A stretch of DNA of 64,000 bases. It comes from Anodontia alba. Lineage: Eukaryota; Mollusca; Bivalvia; Lucinida; Lucinidae. The position numbers and the translations under genes were made by a program. This document shows, piece after piece, positions 55,741 through 64,000 of this stretch; within the stretch, counting starts at the first letter, position 1, and every line of letters begins with the position of its first letter. The notes beneath the pieces are model-generated. The model was not told where the DNA came from, made no database searches, and saw only the letters and a list, made by a program, of their open reading frames with translations. Location: contig OZ024830.1 of NCBI GenBank assembly GCA_964016985.1, forward strand, positions 13,646,295 to 13,710,294. The letters are read 5' to 3'.

Positions 55741-56089
55741 AGTATTATTACCTTCAACCAAAAAGAGCTGAAATTTTTCTTATTTCAAATGTACTAGGCT
55801 CCATATTAGAGGCAAAAGGACCAAGGGTGAAATGACTTACTGAATATACCATAGAGATACTTTGTCTTTTAGCCAACAGGCTGATGAACATCATCATCTT
55901 TACATACACTCCCTTGGTTAAAGCTAGATTGTGCCCATAGGACATAGATGCCGTCGCTATATGACATGGGACACAGAAATGAGTGTTGTGTGACAGACAT
56001 AATGGGAATACATTTTCTACCTTTGACCTCTATGTGTGACTTTGGAGCTACGGACCTGGGTCTTTTATATGACACACTGTCTCATGGCG

Positions 56090-57780
56090 GTTAACATTTC
56101 TGCAAAGTAATTTCTAAATTCATCAAGGAATGACAAAGATACCGACTGGACACGAAAATAGACCGTATTTTTGAGCAGGTCATTAAGGAAATTTCTGGTA
56201 CACAGTTGGTATTATGATTGTGTTGACAAAAGGTTTGTTTATTTTTATAGCTCCAGATAAGGTGTGAATTTTAAAGTTGAATATTAGAAAACATGAATTA
56301 TTATGGACTGAATTTTTGATGTGCTTCTGAAGTGAAAATCGACTCAGCTTTTCAAAAATCGGTCTCTAAACCAAAGAACTGGCATTTTCTCAAGCCCTGG
56401 CATCAGGACTATATAGAGAAAATGGTCTCAACCCTGAAACATGTACCCATTTACTGCAGATATATGTTGTACCTGTGATGGTATCAGGGCTCTAGGAATT
56501 TTGAAATCTGCATCTGTCCAGCCGATGATGATATCAACGAGCCAACTTCCAAAGTGAAAACATATATCACCCGTCACAAAAACTACCGTTAATGACAATT
56601 CTATAAATCCTTTTTAATAATAATCCCGATTTCTGTACATTGTTGTGTATACTTGGATACTTGATTTCAAACCTTTATATGATGTTTATCTATGCATATA
56701 AAAGCAAAAATAAGATAAGAAATTGTTCGCCGGCACATGGGACATGACTTAAGACACCTTATCTGATTGTCAGGTGGACAGGGGAGACAACTGAGACAAC
56801 CGGATATAGCCTGATAATATAATTTGCGGAATTGAAGCGGGACTGAAATTCAACTTTCTGACCACATTTCTGCAGATTCTGCTTTCCCGGTCTTTGTCTT
56901 GGACCGGGTTGCCAAGCCTGTCGTTTGACTTTTTGAACATTGATATGATGCTCTGTTGTGCCATTGCAGTAAAACTGAATGGCGAAGACTGAAGCAAAAC
57001 TCATACTTTCTATACCCTAAATGCAGATTCGCACCTTTACATTATTCAAAGTATTTAACTTATTAATTGATGTTTTAATTCAATTGATCAAACAAGGTAA
57101 AGAAACTGCCAAATTAATCATTCCTCGCCGCATCTTTCAAGGTCATTTAATTGCATCACTTTACAAAAGCAGCAAAACAGATTTCTTTTAACTACCAAAA
57201 CTTCAAACACATCAAAGCATCTTTTGACTTCAGTGACACCGCCTGGAGTTAATTACTTTCGCAAGACCACTGTAGTCTCGCTATAATAGAGACAATGCGA
57301 TGAATGGCATTTTCTGAGATTGTTTACACAACTTATCTGCCAATACCTGGCGATTATTGGATTAATCATGGGCAAATAACAGATTGATACTTGAGCTATG
57401 TAAGTTTAGAATTTGAGAATATCCTAAATTTCAGTGAAAATGTCCTAAATATTGGAATGAAATATTAGCGTTTTTGGGTGTTTAAAACCGGTCCGGGATT
57501 CTTAATTTCGGTTCAGACCTGCTATTTTCCAGTTTTCTAGAGCCCTGGATGGTATATGGCGTTGAAGTTGTGTTGCCCAAGCCTGCTCTTGTGGAAAAGC
57601 TCACAGATTCTTTCACTGCCAAGTACAGTTGCTGATTGGCAGTTTAAATTCTCCCAGGAGCACTAACAAAGTGTCATACACAAATTAACACTGATTTTCT
57701 ATGGAAGTATCTGGAGAGAGCTCTGTTGAGAAGTAGCCAGCTAAACGACAACTAGCAGTCAAGGGATCTGACAGCTGTAG
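56090..57780. other. 5' flank with few repeats
   Basis: The longest stretch here without a recognised element. It holds the PIP-box-like ORF (56770-56962) and CpG steps above the local level. A promoter or first exon of the synergin gene or of a neighbour could lie here, but nothing proves it. Confidence 0.35.
56770..56962 (-). CDS. Candidate small ORF or first exon with a PIP-box-like N-terminus
   Basis: A minus-strand reading frame starts at an ATG in a good context (CTGCAATGGC) and gives MAQQSIISMFKKSNDRLG, then 46 more residues to a stop. QQSIISMFKK resembles the N-terminal PCNA-binding boxes (Q-x2-I/L/M-x2-F-F/Y) of replication and repair proteins, although the second aromatic is Lys. 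The surrounding 900 bases hold no repeat I recognise. No good donor lies inside the frame. It could be the first exon of an upstream gene, part of the missing synergin start, or chance. Confidence 0.2.
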
Positions 57781-57789
57781 CTGGTACTT

Positions 57790-58122
57790 ACAGGTAAGGA
57801 AAATCCTTGTGAATTATGATTTACCCTCATGCTGGGATCTCTTGGGAGAGTCTGCCCAAGAAGGAGCATTGGAGAAACTTGGTCAATAAGCAAGTGAACG
57901 GATACTGGTCAAGGCATATCACACTGTCTTTGGAGTTATTTCCATCTTTAAAATATTTCTCTGCCAATGAGTTTTGGCCTCGTCAATAGCTCCCACTTAT
58001 ACAGCATGTCAATGGAGCAATATCCCACATATCCATACAAGACTGAAGTTAGTGACTGGTACCTATGTGTTGCAGACTAACAGAGGCACCTTGAACCAAG
58101 TCCATAGATCCCACCTGTATGC
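57790..58122 (+). pseudogene. LINE C-terminal fragment, part 1 (split by an inserted LINE)
   Basis: Plus-strand frames give LKLVTGTYVLQTNRGTLNQV then HRSHL, matching the region just before the C-terminal cysteine knuckle of CR1/Jockey-type LINE proteins. The match stops where the minus-strand LINE begins. The continuation lies at 58797. Confidence 0.55.
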
Positions 58123-58800
58123 TGTCATCATCATCATCATAATCATCAACATCAGATCTTTGATTAACGTGCAGGTACAGGGGCAACATCCACATCAGTG
58201 GGCCCCTTTCCAGGAAGCTGACTTGCTGCACTCATGGCAGATCTCACAACAGATCATGAGGGTCGATAGCCAAGAGGTTCCACTCTCTGCAATCCCTCTC
58301 TGTCAGCTGCTTCCATGTCATCTTAAGCCTCCCAGGCCCATGCTTTCTATCAGCTGTATGTCACAGGCTGTCTTGACTGCACCCTTAAAGGGTTCCATGT
58401 GTCCATACCAGCGAAGACGTCTGTCTTTCAGGATGAGGTGAAGATCCTCAATGCCAAGCTGTGCATGTAGCTCATTGAACCTGATGGTGACAATGTCTTG
58501 CAGCTTGACATTGCAGATCTGTCTGATCACTGTCCTGTCATTCCACTGCAGACATTTGAAGTTTGGCTTTGTCAATGGCCAAGTCTCACTGGCATAGAGC
58601 ATTGTGCTTCACACACAAGAGCTATACATGTGGCCACGTGTCTTGAAAGAGGTGACAGGAAGAGAGAACTGGTAGCAGCTCCTTAAACTTCTTCCAGGCA
58701 GTTTTCACGTGTATTGTAGTTAAAAGTTCACAGCCACTGGCTGCTGAGAGCATGTCTCCTAGGTAGCAAAAGGAAGCTACCACCTCCAGCTTGTCAAGTC
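58123..58800 (-). pseudogene. RTE-like LINE 3' fragment, same family as 42.7-44.0 kb
   Basis: Minus-strand frames give LYASETWPLTKPNFKCLQWN, IRQICNVKLQDIVTIRFNEL, then RRLRWYGHMEPFKGAVKTA, and in other frames the GLGGLR and DVDVAPVPAR-type end. The 3' end is a (TCATCA) microsatellite on the plus strand, i.e. GATGAT on the element strand. It is 5'-truncated and interrupts another LINE in the opposite orientation. Confidence 0.8.
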
Positions 58801-58965
58801 CAACTTGGACTTCCCTCTATGTCAATGGGAACCTGAGACTGTTAAACATTTCTTGATAGGTTGCAGTGCACTTAATCACGTACGACAACCTTTCCCTACA
58901 GACTTCTACAAGGCAAGAGAAAGGCCTTTATCATTAGATCAAGTAGATGAGAATCTGGTTTATGT
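58797..58965 (+). pseudogene. LINE C-terminal fragment, part 2, Cys/His knuckle
   Basis: The plus strand reads LCQWEPETVKHFLIGCSALN then HVRQPFPTDFYKARE. The C-x-H-x4-C pattern after ETVKHF is the usual end of such LINE proteins (the first Cys pair is cut by the insertion). It continues the frame-equivalent of 57790-58122. Confidence 0.6.
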
Positions 58966-59227
58966 TGAGGTTTTACGGCCCAGTCAACCCAATGGGGTCA
59001 TGTCGAGAGCGGTCAGTTTACCTAACCACACGCTTACTGGGCAGGCTTAGTCCTCTAAGCGGTTAACCAGTATTGTGCACATTCTTTCGCCAGAAACTGA
59101 CAACTGCCCTTCTTGTATCAGCGGAAGGGGGAGAATGACCATAGAAAATATTTCATGAACAATCTCCACGAAAGAATGTTGCCAACCTCGGCGGGGGTTG
59201 AACCCATGACCTCCTGGTCTCCAGTGC
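58958..59227 (-). mobile_element. tRNA-derived SINE, minus orientation
   Basis: Tail GTTGAGGTTTTACGGCCCAG, body GAAACTGACAACTGCCCTTC, B box complement GGGGTTGAACCCATGACC. It abuts the LINE C-terminal fragment ending near 58965. Confidence 0.82.
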
Positions 59228-59746
59228 AGCTTGTTCTAGACCTAGGTAGTAGGTCAATCATACCACTCAGAGTACCTCCTGGACAGGTCTAGATAGGCAG
59301 TCTGAATGTCTGTGTCAGTCATTCCATTTGTAGTCATTCCATTTGGAATGTTACAAGAGGCTATCCCTGGTTCCTATAGGAAGAATGAAATGTCTTTAAG
59401 AGGTAACAGGAGGGGCAGGCCGCAGCACACAAAGTCGTGAAAGTCATTTTTTTTCTTTTACGATCAATTCTACAGCTTGTAAGTAGGGAGACCAAGAAAA
59501 ATTCATTTAAGTCTCTGTAAGTACTCCCAACATGAACATATTCTGACAACTTAAGAAGAAACGCCAAATGGAGGTGTGCCATTTATGGCATAAAGTATAC
59601 GAAACAGTAATAGCTAGGCCATTAATCTTCATGACATGCAACAAACACCTATTAACAAGTTTACCTATCCATCTCTCCACTCTTGATACTACATCATTCA
59701 GTTCTGTGTCAGGTGGGTGAGAGGCTAAATTTAGAATAGCAAACAT

Positions 59747-59771
59747 AAAAAAAAAAAAAAAAAAAAAAATT
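59747..59771. repeat. Poly-A run
   Basis: About 23 A. It lies near the minus-strand LINE scrap at 59836-59935, but on the wrong strand to be its tail. Confidence 0.9.
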
Positions 59772-59835
59772 GGGGTGGGCCTGTCAAGTTCAATACAAGC
59801 AATATGTCAGAGATATGCCGAAGTGTCACAAAATT

Positions 59836-59935
59836 AATTGTTTAAAGGATGGCCTTAAACTCCTCTGTAGACCCAACTGCGATTACAGTAGGAGGGAGAC
59901 TATTCCATTGTGGTAAATTGCCTTTAAATGAAATT
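59836..59935 (-). pseudogene. Second LINE C-terminal scrap
   Basis: Minus strand: GNLPQWNSLPPTVIAVGSTE then EFKAI, the usual QWN-x-LP...FK ending of CR1/Jockey LINE proteins. It is distinct from the copy ending at 60212 and next to an A-run at 59747-59770. Confidence 0.55.
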
Positions 59936-60211
59936 TCAGGAAATGTTATGTCAGTTTTTTCTACCTGTCAGCCATAATAACTACTCTTCTTTTGAAGACA
60001 ATAATAATGGAAAGCGTCTATCTACACGGCTACCGTGTCGACTAGTGCTTTTCTTTCTTTCTCCGTATACTGCCTCACGCCCTCGCGGGCATTCTAGGCA
60101 GGTGGGCGCTGTCGTGCTGAAAGAAGAAGGAAAATATAGACAAAAGAATAAAGATGGGATAGTGAGAGGATAAAAGGTGACAGGGTTAAAATAGTTGGTG
60201 AGGTAGAAGGC

Positions 60212-60868
60212 TTAAAGACAAAAATTAAAAACATCACTTAGGGGCAGGATTGGTTCTTCCTTGAACGCACCAAGGGTTGGCAAACATACGACCGACTCAG
60301 GGAGGGCGTTCCACTGAACTATGGCTAGTGGAAAGAATGAGTATTTATAGAAGTTTCTGTGGGTGTAAATCTGATGGAAAGTCATTGAGTGGCAATTTTT
60401 AGAAGTCCAAGTTTTGAGTTGGATATAGTCTGGGATGCGAACTGCCACGAGCCCATAGACGATCCTGTAAAACAGGCATAAGCGGGCGTCTGACCTTCTT
60501 TGTTCGAGGGTCCGCCATCCTAAGTTTTCTATCATGGATGTGACACTGGACCTATAGTCGTAGTTACTGGTGGTCCATTGTGCGGCTCGGCGCTGAACTT
60601 TTTCTATTTGGGAAATCTTATCCTTTGTATGAGGGTCCCATATGGGAGAGGCATATTCTAGTTTGGGACGTACTAGTGTGTTGTAAGCAGTCTCTCTCAC
60701 TTTGAGGAGTTTTGTCTTTATGTATCTCTTGAGGAAGCCCAGTGTACTGTTTGCGTTTCCGGTTATTCTGTCTATGTGGGAGTTCCAAGACAGGCCAGAA
60801 GAGATGTCAACCCCCAAGTATCTAGCGCTGGTCACAGCCTCCAGGGCCTGTCCATGTAGGTAATACAA
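60212..60868 (-). pseudogene. LINE C-terminal (thumb) domain
   Basis: It reads VTSARYLGVDISSGLSWNSH, LEYASPIWDPHTKDKISQIE then VQRRAAQWTTSNYD and near the end FPLAIVQWNALPESVV. YLGV-x-I-x-L-W-x-H, the Y(A/S)-x-W-P block and QRRAAR are the standard post-RT motifs of CR1/Jockey LINEs. It ends at a normal stop. Confidence 0.82.
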
Positions 60869-60898
60869 GGTATTAATGGGTCTCCTAGAGGCTGACCC

Positions 60899-61648
60899 TC
60901 ACCACCTGGCACTTTGAGGGGTTGAACTCCATGTCCCATCCGGACTCCCACCCAGACAGAGTGTCAAGATCCTTCTGAAGCACTTGTCCATCGCTCGGGC
61001 TCTCAACGTCAGGTAAACGGCCTTGTCGTCAGCAAACAGAAGGACTTTGGAAGTGATAAGGTCTGGCAAGTCATTTATGTAGATGAGGAATAGAATCGGC
61101 CGCAGCACAGAACCATGGGGCACTCCTGATGTGACTGGAACCGAGTCTGACTCCTCACCATCTAGGACAACTGACTGCGACCGGTTACCCAAAAAGGCCC
61201 TTTTCCAGCCAAGTGCTTTTCCTCTGATCCCATATTGGTGGAGCTTCCAAAGGAGTTTGGCATGATTTACCTTGTCAAAAGCTTTCGAAAAGTCCAACAA
61301 TATAAGATCAGTTTGTTTACACGCACTCCGGGCAAGTTCCTCGACCATCATGGTGAGCTGGGTTTCACATGACCGCTTTTCTCTGAAGCCATGTTGAAGG
61401 TCATACAGTAGATCATGTGAATTCATATGCTCAACCACCTGTGATGCCATGATATACTCGAGGACCTTACACAGTATGCATGTGAGGGAAATCGGTCTGT
61501 AGTTAGCATCCGATGATTTGTCCCCCTTTTTAAAGATCGGTGTAACAAGAGCGTGACACCAATCTGCCGGGAGCTTGCCTGTCTGAAGGGATCGCTCAAA
61601 TAATATTTGTATTATTGGTGCTATCTCTTCTGCAAGTTCCCTTAGCAA
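60899..61648 (-). pseudogene. LINE reverse transcriptase domain
   Basis: Motifs in order: TPIFKKGDKSSDANYRPISL, HGFREKRSCETQL, LILLDFSKAFDKVNH (catalytic Asp), SGVPHGSVLRPILFLIYIND and LLFADDKAVYL (FADD catalytic pair). Near 60990 the frame shifts and shifts back near 60890, so the region that should read as the post-FADD DLDTLSGWE segment is scrambled in the open frame. VPHGSVLRP has His and Arg where Gln and Gly or Ser are usual. Confidence 0.85.
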
Positions 61649-61707
61649 AAGGGGTTTTAGCTTATCTGGACCAGCTGCTTTCCGTGGATTAAGTTTCTTT
61701 AAAAGTT

Positions 61708-62247
61708 TTAAGATGCACCCCCCCCCCCCCCCCCGCCCCCCACTGAGATATTGAATTCATCCATAGGTGGGGTGGGGTTGAGAGATCCAGCAGGTACAGA
61801 TTCAGGATTCAGTAATCCCTCATCAACCAAGTCCTGGACTTTCATGGTGCACAGTCTGGATAGAATCAATGGTTCCTTCGGTGTGAAGACCGACTGGAAC
61901 TGATTGTTCTGAACATTAGCCTTTTGAACAGGTTCAGTTATAAGTTTGATGCCTTGTTTGAGGGGTGGGGAGCCAACCTGGTCTTGCCGAGAGTTTTTCA
62001 AAAAGGAGAACAGCTTCTTGCTGTCACAGGCTGTAGACGTTTCACTGTCTAACCCAAGGCGACCTTCTAGGTAAGTTGTATAGGCCAATTTAGTTTTGCA
62101 TTTAAGAATTTTCCTCAAACACAAAAATTTGGAACGTTTTGTCTGGTCTCCAGTTGTCTTGAACTTCCTATAGAGGTGGTCACGTTTCCTGATCAACCAC
62201 TTTATTTCTTGGGTGATCCAGGGGAATGATAATTTCCCTCGGACCAT
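61708..62247 (-). pseudogene. LINE linker region before the reverse transcriptase
   Basis: It starts VRGKLSFPWITQEIKWLIRK and continues RKRDHLYRKFKTTGD and SKKLFSFLKNSRQDQVGSPP, the stretch between endonuclease and RT in CR1/Jockey LINEs (PWIT-x-EIK, KKLFSFLK). It runs into a poly-G tract (a C run at 61717-61740 on the plus strand), which breaks the frame before the RT block. Confidence 0.75.
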
Positions 62248-62514
62248 TTTAGTGGGGATGCATTCAAGTGAGAATCTTTCTAACGCAGAGGTAAATTTCG
62301 TCCACAGATCATCAACAGATTTGCCATGGTGCTTACTAGCAGGGTTAGTCTATTAGATTTTTAACTTTAGGGGCTGCATTTTAACGACTCAATTAGAACC
62401 TACCTAGTTGCTTAGCGTTAAAAGTCTACATCATCATCACTGTTATCTTGTCCCTAACTACCACATATACGGACAGCCCTTCCCATAGGATTGCACCAAA
62501 GATATAAAAACACT

Positions 62515-62763
62515 CAGGGCCCAGATGTTCAAAGCTAACGACGTCGTTAGTTAACAATTCGTTAAAATTTACATTGAGTGATACGCAAATATGCTGAAAT
62601 TTTTTGCTGAAAAAAATGTGAGTAGCTTTTGCAGTGCAAAAGCTACTCACATTTTTTCAGCAAAAATTATCAGAGTATTGTATATTGAATCTGATAAAAC
62701 AGTTAACGAAATGACCCTTAACGAGCTCGTTAAGCTAACGACGCTTTGAACAACTGGGCCCAG
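62515..62763. mobile_element. Foldback MITE, GGGCCCAG family, copy 8
   Basis: Complete copy with both ends and the central AGCTTTTGCAGTGCAAAAGC palindrome, in the 5' flank beyond the LINE remnant. Confidence 0.88.
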
Positions 62764-62829
62764 ATTGCTCTAAGCAATCAAGTTTGAATACTTTCACTTG
62801 AAAGTTTAGTGTCTAAGAGAGAGAAGAAG

Positions 62830-62837
<8 letters not shown>

Positions 62838-62860
<23 letters not shown>

Positions 62861-62862
62861 TT
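62838..62862. repeat. (TA)n microsatellite
   Basis: About 12 TA units directly after a GGATATATA start, 75 bp beyond a GGGCCCAG foldback. Confidence 0.95.
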
Positions 62863-62863
62863 C

Positions 62864-64000
62864 ATAATAAAATAGCAATTACTTAATTATACAGACTACG
62901 TCGCATAGGTATAATGTACAATATATGGAATGGTAACAAGTCAAGATACTTGGATAATAGTAAAGAAAGTAAATAGAGACCAAACCTTTCACAATTATGT
63001 CTTTAGCTAGCCTATGGGCTTACCTACATCAATAATACACTTGTACTGGAGGCCGCGGAGGTAAAGGAAGAGGCACTTGGTAATTGTGGAATCGCTATTT
63101 TGCGGGCATGCCCGGGCTGCGGGCATGCAGGCTGCGGGCATGCGGGCCGCGGTTTGCCAGCAATAGTATATGTTAAGCCACAGATTTGTGATCAATGTTA
63201 TTTTTCTTATTACTCCCCCGCCGCCTACTCCAATAAAAAAAAAGGAAAGAAAGAACAATGTACAATTATTAATACCATGCATTGTAGTAAAGAACCTATA
63301 TGCACTATATGTGCAACTATCTGAGCCTTTGAACAGCCTGTACACCCTCGCAACGTGATCAAAGCGTGTATATGACAAAACTGACAAGATCTCTAATCAG
63401 ACTTGGTAAATATGCACGCACTGGGCTGGGTCTTTGCGGGACACAAAAATACCATAAGAAACATATTTTCTCATGACAGAGCTTAATCTGGCATTCAGGA
63501 CCAAAAAGGTAAGAGAAAAGTACCAAAACAAAGTTCAAGATGCTGCCAGGTGAAAAAAGGCAGAGCTGCAACAATTTAACTTAATTTGAAAGGTTTGTCC
63601 TGATGAACCAGTCAACAGGGCAAGCTTAGTGAATAATAAGATGATTTGCAATAAGTCAAGTCATATCAGACTGTTCATCTGCGCAGGCTGATCAGAGTAG
63701 AGTCTTTGATGATAGCATACAGTAGCTACTTGGCCTGGACTATCAACAGAGCATACAAGTAAGACTGATCAGTATTTCCTTAAGTGCATGTGCATGTCAC
63801 ATGTTTCCAAGGGGGCACTTTCTCATGAAGCGGCCAATAAAAGCCACATGTCCTGATAATAACCTATTCCAAAAAATTATGGCATCTATCAGTTTCATAT
63901 AGACATACATGTGCATGTATTCAATGATCATATTCTTTTGATGTATACTCAAAACAAAAAAAGTATAAATTTAATCATTTCAGTTTTTTTGTGCAATGAC
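62864..64000. other. Window end, no gene seen
   Basis: Contains the GC-rich microrepeat, a dispersed-repeat copy at 63655-63835 and AT-rich unassigned sequence. The open frame at 63007-63387 on the minus strand looks like chance. Confidence 0.4.
63099..63152. repeat. GC-rich microrepeat, GGCTGCGGGCATGC units
   Basis: Three to four units of 15-17 bp, far more GC-rich than the surroundings. It may mark a small CpG-rich spot near an upstream gene, but no exon was found there. Confidence 0.7.

Larger units (their letters stand above)
59995..62345 (-). mobile_element. CR1/Jockey-type LINE remnant, endonuclease part missing
   Basis: Three coding blocks on the minus strand (linker, reverse transcriptase, C-terminus) and a 3' untranslated stretch ending near 59995. 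No endonuclease domain is seen, so the copy is 5'-truncated at about 62345. The untranslated part holds GCCCGCGAGGGCGTGAGGCA and a pyrimidine-rich run. Confidence 0.8.

Noticed and set aside
63007..63387. 126-codon minus-strand ORF at the window end
   Set aside because: Composition follows GC-rich microrepeats and a Gly run; no family or splice context.

Overview
The window looks like nuclear DNA of a bivalve mollusc: AT-rich, intron-rich and packed with short foldback elements, tRNA-derived SINEs, non-LTR retrotransposon debris and the internally tandem, GACG-tailed elements known from bivalves as pearl elements. This assignment rests on repeat style and a recognisable animal gene; the species cannot be read from the sequence.

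One protein-coding gene is supported. It lies on the minus strand from at least 55173 down to 13438 and encodes a gamma-synergin (SYNRG-like) protein, an EH-domain accessory factor of the AP-1 clathrin adaptor. Twelve exons (29 to 630 nt) can be placed. Every one has AG/GT borders, and the reading phase carries through all eleven junctions, giving about 710 codons. Recognisable parts, in order, are a Met/Gln/Pro-rich N-terminus, a charged Gln-rich segment, an FGEF motif, an EH domain split over two exons, a long Pro/Gln-rich exon with a 36-bp coding minisatellite, a DFADF motif, an FGDL motif and an acidic segment. The start codon exon (above 55173) and the last exon or exons (below 13438) were not found.

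The rest is transposable-element sequence. 1-13 kb (3' of the last exon found): a broken mariner with both inverted ends, a roughly 2-kb pearl-like element, an inverted pair of Penelope-like fragments and several foldbacks. 13-55 kb (introns): six SINE copies, two copies of a 450-bp hAT-type element each with a perfect 8-bp target duplication, a second hAT-like element with a 5-bp duplication, three pogo-like elements, about ten pearl-like arrays, a truncated RTE-like LINE, and many foldbacks. 55-64 kb (5' flank): nested LINE fragments in both orientations, a SINE, a 2.3-kb LINE remnant on the minus strand, a foldback and GC-rich microrepeats.

The most interesting signal outside the gene is a group of short elements that share one hairpin core (the sequence around CAGTGTAGACCCAGATCAG and its complement) but carry at least four different sets of inverted ends. 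Other foldback families have eight or more copies each, and a clear order of insertion can be read from the nesting.
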